IMG/VR virus record: IMGVR_UViG_3300038620_000113 | Span: 1 to 60,912 of that record | Reading direction: 5' to 3' (one strand) | Length of the DNA stretch: 60,912 nucleotides | Source of the DNA: a virus | Shown here: in pieces, positions 8,073-16,422 of the stretch | Layout: the number at the start of each line of letters is the position of its first letter | Position numbering within the stretch: position 1 is the stretch's first letter | Made by a program: the position numbers and the translations under genes | The notes under the pieces: generated by a model | The model's input: only the letters and a program-made list of their open reading frames with translations | Databases searched by the model: none | Told to the model about the DNA's origin: nothing

Positions 8073-9497
8073 TTAAGAAAATCCAAATGATTTTTCAATA
8101 TCAGCATGATCGTCATCTGAACCCAAATTTTCACCTTTGGAATTCGAATTATTAGAACTGGACGTTAAAGATGGCGTGGTCTGTGAACTCCATCTAACTT
8201 CATTTGTTTCTGTAAACCTTAAATGATTTTCTTGAAGTTTAAACATTGCTTTGGATTGCTTACTTCCCGAATCTCTTGTTTTTACAATTTGTAACCATGA
8301 TTCATTTTCATCGGCTTCTTCATCTGCTTGTTGTATTCCAATAAGGGTATCCGCTGTTGCAGCAACTCCAAATGATTCAGCAATATTAGTCATATCAATA
8401 GTTACTTTTTCACCAGATGACCTGTTAAGTTGTGTTGCTGTAACTACACAATAATTATTTTCAACACCTATGCCTCTTATTTCTTCAGATATTCCCTTTA
8501 CTTTTTCATACATTTGAGCCTTATCATTACCAGCATATCGCATAAGATTAATATAATCTAAAACCAAAACATCTATATTCACATTATTAACCTCTTCTAA
8601 CTTTTTAAGATACGATTCTAAGTTCAATGGGGTTGTTTTTGAAGTTGGAAATTGTTTAACAAATAAACTGCCAGGTGGTGTAAGTGGGTTACTTGTTTTT
8701 AATTGATGTAATTTATTTTTAACCTTATCAGTATCTTTAGACCATTCATCATAATTATAAATATCTACATTAAACAGATTCGATCCAACTCTTTTCATAA
8801 CTGTATGCTCTCCCATTTCTAAAGTGACATAAACACAATTTTTTCCACTTTTAATATAATTAGCAGTTATATTGCATAACCAGTTAGACTTTCCCACATT
8901 CGGAAGTCCTAAAAATAAATTAAGTGTACCCTTTGCAAACCCACCATTAAAAGCAGTATCAAGAAAATAAAATCCAGTTGGCAGTATTTCAGAATATTCA
9001 TCTGGTTTATGATCTTCAGCATTAAAAAAGTCTTTGCCGTAATCAAAACTTAAATCAATACTATAACCCTTCTCTAATTCGCGTTTTACATCCTCTTTTA
9101 ATTGTGATAAATTTTCAGGTGTTATTTCCCTGCTCTTTATTATTTCTATTGCATTTACAAAATGTTCATCAAAGTGGTTATATTCTATCCATGACTCTGC
9201 ATTTTCTTTGAGCCAATTTGGGTCTAACTGATTTAAGTCATATTCAAATATTTTTTCAATATGTGATTGATCAAGGTTTTTGTACTTATCTTTGCTTTTT
9301 TTAAGTTGTGTTACATAACGTATTGTTTGTTCTTTTGTTGGAATATTACGATACTTATAGTAAAATTTTTTATTAATACTGTAAGTCAATTTAATTTCTT
9401 CATCTTGAAAATAGTCTTCTTTAACATAATCAAAGTATTCTGGATTTTTACGTATGTAATGTAAAAAGATTTTTTCAAAATTTGTGTCACTTGTCAT
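8073..9497 (-). CDS. 41: Replicative DNA helicase, DnaB/T4 gp41 type
   Basis: 474 residues, the usual size for gp41. The Walker A motif GLPNVGKS (about 197-204) follows GFYFLDTAFNGGFAKG. Then come VYVTLEMGE (H1a), VLVLDYINLM (Walker B, about 313-322) and a Gln motif in VVTATQLNRSSG (H3). The N-terminal 170 residues are the helical primase-interaction region. A Ser/Asn-rich linker precedes the C-terminal DIEKSFGFS. The protein would form a hexamer and unwind DNA 5'-3' at the fork. A gp61 primase is not seen nearby. Confidence 0.9.
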   Translation of the reverse strand: MTSDTNFEKIFLHYIRKNPEYFDYVKEDYFQDEEIKLTYSINKKFYYKYRNIPTKEQTIRYVTQLKKSKDKYKNLDQSHIEKIFEYDLNQLDPNWLKENAESWIEYNHFDEHFVNAIEIIKSREITPENLSQLKEDVKRELEKGYSIDLSFDYGKDFFNAEDHKPDEYSEILPTGFYFLDTAFNGGFAKGTLNLFLGLPNVGKSNWLCNITANYIKSGKNCVYVTLEMGEHTVMKRVGSNLFNVDIYNYDEWSKDTDKVKNKLHQLKTSNPLTPPGSLFVKQFPTSKTTPLNLESYLKKLEEVNNVNIDVLVLDYINLMRYAGNDKAQMYEKVKGISEEIRGIGVENNYCVVTATQLNRSSGEKVTIDMTNIAESFGVAATADTLIGIQQADEEADENESWLQIVKTRDSGSKQSKAMFKLQENHLRFTETNEVRWSSQTTPSLTSSSNNSNSKGENLGSDDDHADIEKSFGFS

Positions 9498-9544
9498 TTT
9501 ATCACTCCATTTATTTTTTAATAAGTTATGTAAAAATATTAATT

Positions 9545-9643
9545 TTATTTATCTTCAATTTCTTCTAAGTAAATATGAACATTAAATTTAACAGGTTCTG
9601 CTCTAAGTTCTGAACTTTCAAGTTTTGAATTAAAGTATTTTAT
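9545..9643 (-). pseudogene. 3' remnant of a gene cut off by a dam copy
   Basis: On the minus strand a coding-like frame of about 32 codons (ending in FNVHIYLEEIEDK then TAA) has no start codon and opens just after a TGA within the 3' end of the dam gene at 9630. Composition and codon use look coding. I read it as the tail of a gene that stood upstream of the helicase before a dam copy replaced its 5' part. Its identity cannot be told. Confidence 0.4.
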
Positions 9644-10520
9644 TCATTCTTAAAAGTTCTTGACAACGGGGATTAATCCATATAGATTCCGTTCTGGCAG
9701 CATGTTTTGTAGCTGATCCTTTTCCTTGTAATTTACTTCCTTTTATTTTTCCAGCCATACTAGAAGATGTTGCAAAATCAAATCTTTTCCAATTACAATC
9801 TTCTAGTTGTTTATAAATTTCATTATTGTAACCAGATAGGGTTACTGAACCTTCAACTTGTAAAATTAAGTTAATCAATTCTTGGTGGTGGTTGTTGGTC
9901 ATTTCGTGTTTATATTTTTCGCTTTTTCGTGTGGATTCAACATAAGGTGGATCAAGATAAAATACTGTATTTGGACTATCATATTTTCTAATAACTTCCA
10001 AAGCATCTTGATTGTACAAATAAGTATTATTTAATCTTTGGTGCCACTTTTCAAATAGATTTTGGTGAGCTGTCCATTTTGAAGATACTTCCGCCATATT
10101 TTTTGTAGAAGCTAATACGGCCCGACCCCAATCACCTTCACTTTTACAGTACATTCCACCAAACCCTTGGTTAAACATAATATAAAAAGCCCAAAAACGT
10201 TCTAACTCATTATTATAAAGTTCTTCATTCCAAAACCATTTCAAACATTTAGCAAATTCTTTACGTGAGTAAAAAGTTTGGTTAATGATCTTTTCCATCT
10301 TTTGATAGTCATCCCGTAAAATTCGATAAAGATTGATTATATCAGAATTAAGTTCATTAAGAATTTCGGTTTTTACTGGATTTCTATAAAGAAAAAGGTT
10401 GGCTGCACCTGCATAAGGTTCTACATAAACATTCGTTCGAGGAATGAATTTGTTTATCTTAGTCTTATGATTTCCTTTACCTCCCATATAGCCAAAAGGG
10501 GGAATTAAATCTTTTTTCAT
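9630..10520 (-). CDS. dam: D12-class N6-adenine DNA methyltransferase, copy 1
   Basis: 296 residues. The SAM-binding motif is PPFGYMGGKGNHK (about 7-19), followed by PYAGAANLFLYR. The catalytic motif is FYLDPPYVEST (about 192-202). All are typical of Dam/DpnM-type enzymes acting on GATC-like sites. The N- and C-terminal thirds are nearly identical to the copies at 11802 and 12699. The middle (about residues 115-180), where D12 enzymes keep their target-recognition region, differs strongly. The start is 3 bp from the uvsX stop, so it is translated in an operon with uvsX. Likely role: protection from host restriction. Confidence 0.9.
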   Translation of the reverse strand: MKKDLIPPFGYMGGKGNHKTKINKFIPRTNVYVEPYAGAANLFLYRNPVKTEILNELNSDIINLYRILRDDYQKMEKIINQTFYSRKEFAKCLKWFWNEELYNNELERFWAFYIMFNQGFGGMYCKSEGDWGRAVLASTKNMAEVSSKWTAHQNLFEKWHQRLNNTYLYNQDALEVIRKYDSPNTVFYLDPPYVESTRKSEKYKHEMTNNHHQELINLILQVEGSVTLSGYNNEIYKQLEDCNWKRFDFATSSSMAGKIKGSKLQGKGSATKHAARTESIWINPRCQELLRMNKIL

Positions 10521-10523
10521 AGC

Positions 10524-11744
10524 CTATTCTTCAGGTTCATCACTTTCTTTAATTTCATCAACATCAAGTTCAAAACTTTCAGAAAAATCCTCAAATTCAA
10601 ACTTAGGCTTAATAGCTTTTTCATCTATCTTTTCAAGAACAACATCATTAAATACTTTTGGGTTAAAAAATCCTTTAGAATCATTTGTAGGTACAGTATC
10701 ACAAAGATGTTTAATAACAAAGTTTCTAGCATTTGGATTGGGTTCAAAACGATAAACTTCTTCAAGTTCACCAGTTTCTTCATTAAACATTTCAATTATC
10801 TTATCATCGTTAGGATCATAAGTTTCCATTTCTTTCTTTTTAAGTTTTTCAAGTTTTCCACGACCAATTCCACAAACATCCCAACTTACATAATCTTGAA
10901 GTCCAACATAAGGATTCATTCCTTCTGTAAAACTAACATGGATTTTAACAGTGCTAGGAATTGTTAGTCTTGACTTAAAAGGATTAACAGTTATAATAAC
11001 ACCTGTTTTTTGTTTATCAGAATCTTTTTGATATGCTTTACTCAGCATTCCAACAAAACTAGCAGGATAAATTGCACCATCACCACCTTTTATGGCACGT
11101 GGGTCGCCGTATGCATTCATGGAATTATAAACTTGATTTGTATAAATCATTGGTATTTCAAGATTAGCAAATCTTGAAACAGTCAAACGAAAAAGCTTTC
11201 TGATTTCTCTGGCAGGCGTAAAATCCTGTTTTGTTTCATTTTTTTGAACATCCTCAATTTCTTTTTCAGTTGCAAGTTGATTTAGTGAATCAAGAATAAC
11301 AACTGTTTTTAAGTCATCATTTGAAAGTTTGTTATCTTCTTTATGTTTTTCAAAAGTAGTTGCAAGACGTTCAAAATAATGATGGGCTTCCTTAAATGTA
11401 CCAACTAAAACATGCCTAAAACCTTCAAGATCAATACCGAACTTTTTAACTTGTTCGGGTTCAATGGCATTTTCAGAATCAACAAATATTACATAATATC
11501 CTTTATCTTGAAATTGCTTTGCTGCATTCAAACACAAAAAGGTTTTTCCTGTTTGGGGTTCACCCGCAAAAGAAACGAGTCTATTGCCCGGGTAGCCTCG
11601 AAATATACTGCCTGATATACAAGCATTAAGAAGATAATTTCCTGTATGAATGTATTCGCGAATTCCACGAATGTTAGACATGTTATCGCCTCTATCATCA
11701 AATTCTGAAACCAAACTGCTAATATTTTTGAAAGCGTTGCTCAT
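10524..11744 (-). CDS. uvsX: UvsX/RecA-like recombinase
   Basis: 406 residues. The Walker A motif GEPQTGKTFLCLNAAK lies at about 61-76, and IFVDSENAIEP follows. Walker B is VVILDSLNQLA, and an L2-like loop with NQVYNSMNAYGDPRAIKGGDG contains the usual recombinase Gly-rich segment. The C-terminus is acidic (DEIKESDEPEE), as in RecA and UvsX. The protein promotes strand exchange for repair and recombination-dependent replication. It is flanked on both sides by dam copies, so the T4-type order has been broken by duplication. The 57-bp gap to the next dam gene could hold a promoter. Confidence 0.92.
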   Translation of the reverse strand: MSNAFKNISSLVSEFDDRGDNMSNIRGIREYIHTGNYLLNACISGSIFRGYPGNRLVSFAGEPQTGKTFLCLNAAKQFQDKGYYVIFVDSENAIEPEQVKKFGIDLEGFRHVLVGTFKEAHHYFERLATTFEKHKEDNKLSNDDLKTVVILDSLNQLATEKEIEDVQKNETKQDFTPAREIRKLFRLTVSRFANLEIPMIYTNQVYNSMNAYGDPRAIKGGDGAIYPASFVGMLSKAYQKDSDKQKTGVIITVNPFKSRLTIPSTVKIHVSFTEGMNPYVGLQDYVSWDVCGIGRGKLEKLKKKEMETYDPNDDKIIEMFNEETGELEEVYRFEPNPNARNFVIKHLCDTVPTNDSKGFFNPKVFNDVVLEKIDEKAIKPKFEFEDFSESFELDVDEIKESDEPEE

Positions 11745-11801
11745 AATTACTCTACTTTTTATTTATGTTTTACAATACTAATATAGAAAAAATACAATGA
11801 T

Positions 11802-12695
11802 TTACAAAATTTTATTCATTCCTAAAAGTTCTTGGCATCTTGGATTTATCCAGATAGATTCAGTTCTGGCAGCATGTTTTGTAGCTGATCCCTTTCCTTG
11901 TAATTTACTTCCTTTTATTCTTCCAGCCATGTATGAAGATGTTGCAAAATCAAATCTTTTCCAATTACAATCTTCTAGTTGTTTATAAATTTCATTATTA
12001 TAACCAGATAAAGTTACAGAGCCTTTACAGTTTAAAATTAAATCAATCAAGTTAGAATGGTGGCTATCAGTCATTTCATATTTGTACTCCTCTTTCTGGC
12101 GGGTAGAACGAACATAAGGAGGATCAAGATAAAAGACTGTACTCGGATTGTCGTATTGTTTAATAATTTCTAAAGCATCTTGGTTATGTAAGTAAGTATT
12201 TTTTAAGCGTTTGTTCCATGATTCAAACATATTTTGACGGAGTATCCATTTTGAAGATACTCCCGCCATGTTTTTTTTAGAAGTTAATATATTACGACTC
12301 CAACTACTATCACTTTTAATGTAGGTACCACTAAACCCTTTGTTAAACACTATATAAAAGGCCCAAAACCTTTCAAATTCATTACTATGTTCTTCTTCAT
12401 TCCAAAACCATTTCAAACATTTAGCAAGTTCTTTTCTAGAAAAAAAAGTTTGGTTAATGATCTTTTCCATCTTTTGATAGTCATCCCGTAAAATTCGATA
12501 AAGATTGATTATATCCAAATTAAGTTCATTAAGAACTTCAGTTTCTACAGGATTTCTATAAAAGAAAAGGTTAGCTGCACCTGCATAAGGTTCTACATAG
12601 ATAGATGTTCTAGGGATAAACTTGTTTATCTTAGTCTTATGATTTCCTTTTCCTCCCATATACTGAAAAGGGGGAATTAAATCATTCTTTTTCAT
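11802..12695 (-). CDS. dam: D12-class N6-adenine DNA methyltransferase, copy 2
   Basis: 297 residues. FQYMGGKGNHK and FYLDPPYVRST are intact, so it should be active. The first 100 and last 90 residues match copy 1 almost residue for residue, while the segment from FNKGFSGTYIKS to NTYLHNQ is divergent. The differences cluster in the presumed target-recognition region. The stop is 57 bp from the uvsX start. The gene begins 3 bp after copy 3 ends, so copies 2 and 3 are a tandem pair. Sequence specificity cannot be predicted. Confidence 0.9.
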   Translation of the reverse strand: MKKNDLIPPFQYMGGKGNHKTKINKFIPRTSIYVEPYAGAANLFFYRNPVETEVLNELNLDIINLYRILRDDYQKMEKIINQTFFSRKELAKCLKWFWNEEEHSNEFERFWAFYIVFNKGFSGTYIKSDSSWSRNILTSKKNMAGVSSKWILRQNMFESWNKRLKNTYLHNQDALEIIKQYDNPSTVFYLDPPYVRSTRQKEEYKYEMTDSHHSNLIDLILNCKGSVTLSGYNNEIYKQLEDCNWKRFDFATSSYMAGRIKGSKLQGKGSATKHAARTESIWINPRCQELLGMNKIL

Positions 12696-12698
12696 AAA

Positions 12699-13592
12699 TT
12701 AAAATATTTTATTGGAACCTAAAAGTTCTTGGCATCTTGAATTAATCCATATAGATTCGGTTCGGGGAGCATGTTTTGTAGCTGATCCTTTTCCTTGTAA
12801 TTTACTTCCTTTTATTCTTCCAGCCATACTAGAAGATGTTGCAAAATCAAATCTTTTCCAATTACAATCTTCTAGTTGTTTATAAATTTCATTATTATAA
12901 CCAGATAAAGTTACAGAGCCTTTACAGTTTAAAATTAAATCAATTAACTTTTGATGATGAGAATCAGACATTTCATGCTTATATTCCCCACTTTTTCGTG
13001 TGGATTCAACATAAGGTGGATCAAGATAAAATACTGTATCTGGGCTATCATATTTTTTAATTATATCTAAAGCATCTTGATTATATAAGTTTACATTCTT
13101 TAAGCGAGAATGCCATTCCGCAAAAAGGTTATTTCGGGTGCTACTTCTTGAAGTAGCACTAGCTCGATTATTTGTTGATGTTAATATTTCACGTCCCCAA
13201 CTACCATCACTTGTAACTTGAATTCCACCAAACCCCTGATTAAACATAGTATAAAAAGCCCAAAATCTTTCTAACTCATTATTATATTTTTTTTCATTCC
13301 AAAACCATTTTAAACATTTAGAAAATTCTTTACGAGAATAAAAAGTTAAGTTAATGATTTTTTCAATGTTTTGATAATCATCTCTAAGAATAGAGTAAAG
13401 GTTAAATATATCTGAATTTAATTCATTCAAAACTTCTGTTTCTACTGGTTGACGGTAAAAGAAAAGATTCGCAGCTCCAGCATATGGTTCTACATAGATA
13501 GATGTTCGAGGGATGAATTTATTAACTTGAACTTTATTACTTCCTTTTCCTCCCATATACCGAAAAGGAGGAATTAAATCTTTCTTTTTCAT
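12699..13592 (-). CDS. dam: D12-class N6-adenine DNA methyltransferase, copy 3
   Basis: 297 residues with FRYMGGKGSNK and FYLDPPYVEST. It is again nearly identical to its sisters at both ends but differs in the centre (FGGIQVTSDGSWGRE, then NNRASATSRSSTRNN). It begins 3 bp after the polymerase gene stops. The three dam genes and uvsX thus form one leftward operon behind the polymerase. The pattern suggests tandem duplication followed by selected change of target specificity, or recombination with relatives that have other centres. Confidence 0.9.
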   Translation of the reverse strand: MKKKDLIPPFRYMGGKGSNKVQVNKFIPRTSIYVEPYAGAANLFFYRQPVETEVLNELNSDIFNLYSILRDDYQNIEKIINLTFYSRKEFSKCLKWFWNEKKYNNELERFWAFYTMFNQGFGGIQVTSDGSWGREILTSTNNRASATSRSSTRNNLFAEWHSRLKNVNLYNQDALDIIKKYDSPDTVFYLDPPYVESTRKSGEYKHEMSDSHHQKLIDLILNCKGSVTLSGYNNEIYKQLEDCNWKRFDFATSSSMAGRIKGSKLQGKGSATKHAPRTESIWINSRCQELLGSNKIF

Positions 13593-13595
13593 AAA

Positions 13596-14864
13596 TTAAA
13601 ATATTGAATTAAATACCACAAGAGAATCACTAAGTTCTGAATAACCCATAACCTTAATAAATCTGTTAATAGTATTAAGAAATGTTACTCGAAACATTGT
13701 ATCATAATCAAACTTAGGTGCAATCTCTTGAGGAAAATCGCCCACTTTATATGCAAATACATTAACTGCGTTACTGCTTAACTTTGTATCAACATTTGTA
13801 TGTATATAGTAATACTTAATTTTTTCACCAGATAATATAAACTGATATTTGTCTTTATACTTTGAGTTATAAAGTAAATAATTATAATAAGCTGCAGCTT
13901 TTAACTGAATGGGGGTTCCCTTGTGAATTTCTAACGCAGTAGTATCATTAATAATCCAGTTTTCATAGTTATTGCAACTCTTTGTAATAGCAATATCTTC
14001 TATATCGCAAAGCTTGTATTCTTTTTTAATTTCACTTATGTTTTTAACAAACTCATTTATAGAAAAGTTTTTAGAATTCTTAAATATATAAACAAGTTGT
14101 TCTTTAATTTTATCTCGAACAAACTTTGGGGTTTCACCTCTTACAAGTTCTACACCTTTTGATGAAAGATTGTCATAAGGGTTTTTGATAAGCTTTTCAA
14201 AATTTCTATTAAGCGATCCATCCGAATCAAAACCTGTAGGTTCCCACCTTGGAGCCAACACATACTTTTTCTTTGCAAGCCAAAGTCCGGTTACTGAATA
14301 AGCTTCTGGTTCAAAAACCTGATAAGGTTTGCCACGATTATTATAATATGGCACATAAAATTCATTAGAAAGTTTTTTAAGTTTATTTTCTATAACACCT
14401 TTTAATCTGTTATTATAAAGAGTTACTATATAATCAATTTCATCAGTATTATCAGGATTTATATTAGTACTTTTAAAAACTTGATCCAATTCAACATAGT
14501 TTGAATCTGTATCAATATAATTAACGACATTTTCTTTTATCGGCTTAACCTTTTCATGATTTATACCCATTGCAGTATGAAGTTCTTTATCTTTATGCCA
14601 TGCTTTCTTAAAGTAATTATCAATTACATGAGCCATTTCTTTAATTTGCTTTTGCCCTTGCAATGTTACAGCTTCTGCAACATTTTCATTGTAACATGTA
14701 AAATTTTTATAGCCAATGGTTCCATACATAGAATTAATAAGAATCTTAAATGCACTAGCTTGATTATCATAAAAATCTTTAAGATGTTTAAGACGTTTAA
14801 TTTCAGATTCTATTTCATCTTTAGTTGGATTTTCGGAAAGATTTGCATAATTGAATTCTTCCAT
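13596..14864 (-). CDS. 43: DNA polymerase gp43, C-terminal (polymerase) part of a split family B enzyme
   Basis: 422 residues, about half of a family B polymerase. Motif B is present near the N-terminus (KILINSMYGTIGY, about 42-54), then motif C (YIDTDSNYVEL, about 117-127) and the thumb region. Motif A (DxxSLYPS) and the 3'-5' exonuclease motifs are absent, and no N-terminal half lies upstream. The protein starts MEEFNYANLSENP. Split gp43 genes with separate exonuclease and polymerase parts are known in some T4 relatives. The missing half must lie outside the window. No intein C-fragment is visible at its start, so the break is a plain gene split. Confidence 0.8.
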   Translation of the reverse strand: MEEFNYANLSENPTKDEIESEIKRLKHLKDFYDNQASAFKILINSMYGTIGYKNFTCYNENVAEAVTLQGQKQIKEMAHVIDNYFKKAWHKDKELHTAMGINHEKVKPIKENVVNYIDTDSNYVELDQVFKSTNINPDNTDEIDYIVTLYNNRLKGVIENKLKKLSNEFYVPYYNNRGKPYQVFEPEAYSVTGLWLAKKKYVLAPRWEPTGFDSDGSLNRNFEKLIKNPYDNLSSKGVELVRGETPKFVRDKIKEQLVYIFKNSKNFSINEFVKNISEIKKEYKLCDIEDIAITKSCNNYENWIINDTTALEIHKGTPIQLKAAAYYNYLLYNSKYKDKYQFILSGEKIKYYYIHTNVDTKLSSNAVNVFAYKVGDFPQEIAPKFDYDTMFRVTFLNTINRFIKVMGYSELSDSLVVFNSIF

Positions 14865-14906
14865 GTTTTATTAACTTTAGTTTTTTAATAATATAGTATT
14901 ATTATA

Positions 14907-15380
14907 CTAATTTAATTCATTTTTTATAAATTTAGAAACTTCTTTTATTTTGTTTTTTCTTACAATATGTTTCACAGTTTCAGAAAAAGAATCAAAAGAA
15001 AGATAAAAATTATTATTAATTGCATAATAAACATTGAATTGGTCAATATAATTATAAAATTCTTTATTAGTAACCGATAAACCATTCACAGCAGTAATAT
15101 AGCATGGCCCATCCGTTCTACTAAAAATACAAGCAGGAATAACTCTTAAAACTGAAGGTGAACGACCCGAAATATTATAAATACTACTAAAACAACCAAA
15201 GTAAAATTTAATAAAGTAATGGCTATTAACTGAAGATAGACGATAACCATAACAAAATCTTTCTAACTTTTTGTATTTAAAGTAACTTTCTTTTTGAAAA
15301 ATCTCATCAACACCAAAAATATAAAGTAAATCTTCATCTTTATAGAGTAAAAGCTTTCTAAACTTTTTATAATTTACCAT
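14907..15380 (-). CDS. Orphan protein of the DGPA-repeat family
   Basis: 157 residues. It starts MVNYKKFRKLL, like the gene at 59902, and holds one copy of the short motif R-x-D-G-P-x-x-I (SRTDGPCYITAVNG, about 95-108) followed by a C-terminal helix. This is the MORN-like 'HR-x-x-GPA-x-x-x' repeat seen in many phage and giant-virus proteins. Five further relatives occur at 26504-27772 and 59902-60680. The start overlaps the stop of the upstream 58-residue gene by 7 bp, suggesting coupled translation. Function unknown. Confidence 0.65.
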   Translation of the reverse strand: MVNYKKFRKLLLYKDEDLLYIFGVDEIFQKESYFKYKKLERFCYGYRLSSVNSHYFIKFYFGCFSSIYNISGRSPSVLRVIPACIFSRTDGPCYITAVNGLSVTNKEFYNYIDQFNVYYAINNNFYLSFDSFSETVKHIVRKNKIKEVSKFIKNELN

Positions 15381-15550
15381 AGTTTATGTAAAGATTTTAA
15401 ATATGTTGAAATTACATTTTCCTTTTTTGAAGTATTATTAAGTACAACGTAACCTATTGTTATTGTTCTGTTAAAAGGGACCGTATTATAATACGATCCC
15501 GAATAACAATAGAAGTAAAATTGATTTTGAGTTTTTGTTGGTCTATTCAT
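15374..15550 (-). CDS. Small hypothetical protein, 58 aa
   Basis: An ATG at 15548-15550 (minus) opens a 58-codon frame, MNRPTKTQNQFYFYCYSGS to ...LKSLHKLW, ending in an ATGGTAA overlap with the next gene. The 2-bp gap to the upstream gene and this overlap argue that it is real. It is rich in Tyr, Asn and Thr, with no known domain. Part of the coding sequence forms a perfect-looking hairpin (a CGTATTATAATACG palindrome flanked by GGGA and TCCC) that could matter for the mRNA. Confidence 0.55.
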   Translation of the reverse strand: MNRPTKTQNQFYFYCYSGSYYNTVPFNRTITIGYVVLNNTSKKENVISTYLKSLHKLW

Positions 15551-15552
15551 AG

Positions 15553-15960
15553 TTACTCTTTTTTTGATGGAATATGTGAAAGTTCGTTGGTTGTATCTCT
15601 ATTAAGGGCTTCATTTTCTGAAAACTCTCCTTTAGAATACCGCTTAGACAATTTATTTATATTCCATTCTAAAACATCTAAATAAGAATAGCCAAGCTCA
15701 TTTGCAGCCAATATGGAGTTATAAATAGCCCTACCAACTTCATAATACATTAACTCACGTTCTACTGAATCACTTTCTACCCGCTTTTGGGCAGAATAAT
15801 GATATATTCTATGAATGTTAGAACTACAATTGGAAATCGAATTAATGTTACTATAAAGCTCCCCAGATACTTTAGATTCTTTGACTTCACCAAAGTTAAA
15901 TTTTGTACTTAGGGTTTTAAGTGCCTTCTTTTGATAATCTTGAAATGTCATTGTTTGCAA
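15553..15960 (-). CDS. MazG-like protein with degenerate active site
   Basis: 135 residues. The start (TMTFQDYQKKALKTL) and end (LEWNINKLSKRYSKGEFSENEALNRD) match the ends of phage MazG-type nucleotide pyrophosphohydrolases. The expected E-x-x-E-x-x-E-D metal-binding core is not convincing: the middle reads ERELMYYEVGRAIYNSIL. It may be an inactive partner of the adjacent gene at 15984, which has a good core but lacks this C-terminal signature. The two are 23 bp apart, and a heterodimer is conceivable. MazG proteins lower ppGpp or clean nucleotide pools. Confidence 0.5.
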   Translation of the reverse strand: MQTMTFQDYQKKALKTLSTKFNFGEVKESKVSGELYSNINSISNCSSNIHRIYHYSAQKRVESDSVERELMYYEVGRAIYNSILAANELGYSYLDVLEWNINKLSKRYSKGEFSENEALNRDTTNELSHIPSKKE

Positions 15961-15983
15961 CGTTTTAGTTAAAAAATAAATTA

Positions 15984-16367
15984 TTATAGATCGGCTCTCA
16001 AGATATCATTAATGTAATCTCTAAGAGCAGATTCCATATCGAAGTTCATATCATCACAGAGTGTGCTAAGATACCAGTTAAAATCCCCAATTTCTTCAAT
16101 TAGATTTTTACTATCTAAATCTTTACCATAAAAAATAGACTTTTTAGTAGCATCTAACAATTCACCTGCTTCACTTTGCATTCCCATAACAGCATGGATT
16201 CCTTGTTCACTAACAAATCCATTTGAGTTGATTCTAGGATTTGATGTACTGTTATCAATAAACTTTTCAATATCAAACAAGTCATTGTAATGGCTATTTA
16301 CTTCATTGTTTGATTTTTTACTTAGCTCAATTACTTGTTGTTCTAGCTGTTCTACTGTTTTTGACAT
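15984..16367 (-). CDS. MazG-like nucleotide pyrophosphohydrolase
   Basis: 127 residues. The core GMQSEAGELLDATKK (about 70-84) and LIEEIGDFNWYLSTL (about 97-111) give the E-x-x-E...E-x-x-D metal ligands of all-alpha NTP pyrophosphohydrolases. The usual C-terminal N-x-x-K-L-x-x-R-Y is missing and is replaced by MESALRDYINDILRADL. The protein probably hydrolyses (d)NTPs or ppGpp during replication. It lies between the clamp gene and the degenerate paralogue. Confidence 0.7.
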   Translation of the reverse strand: MSKTVEQLEQQVIELSKKSNNEVNSHYNDLFDIEKFIDNSTSNPRINSNGFVSEQGIHAVMGMQSEAGELLDATKKSIFYGKDLDSKNLIEEIGDFNWYLSTLCDDMNFDMESALRDYINDILRADL

Positions 16368-16422
16368 AACGATTTTTTATTTTGATTGAAAAATATATTA
16401 CAGTTAAGTTAATACAAAACTG

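Noticed and set aside
9730-12820. ACTTCCTT in the dam genes as further copies of the hairpin-array motif
   Set aside because: They lie in conserved coding sequence (codons of GSKLQGK, reverse strand) and lack CAAR and the closing stems.
15553-15960. TFQDYQ at the N-terminus read as a CTS
   Set aside because: MazG-type proteins normally begin with a similar T-F-x-x-Y-Q helix, and no [IVL]-x-E follows at the right place.
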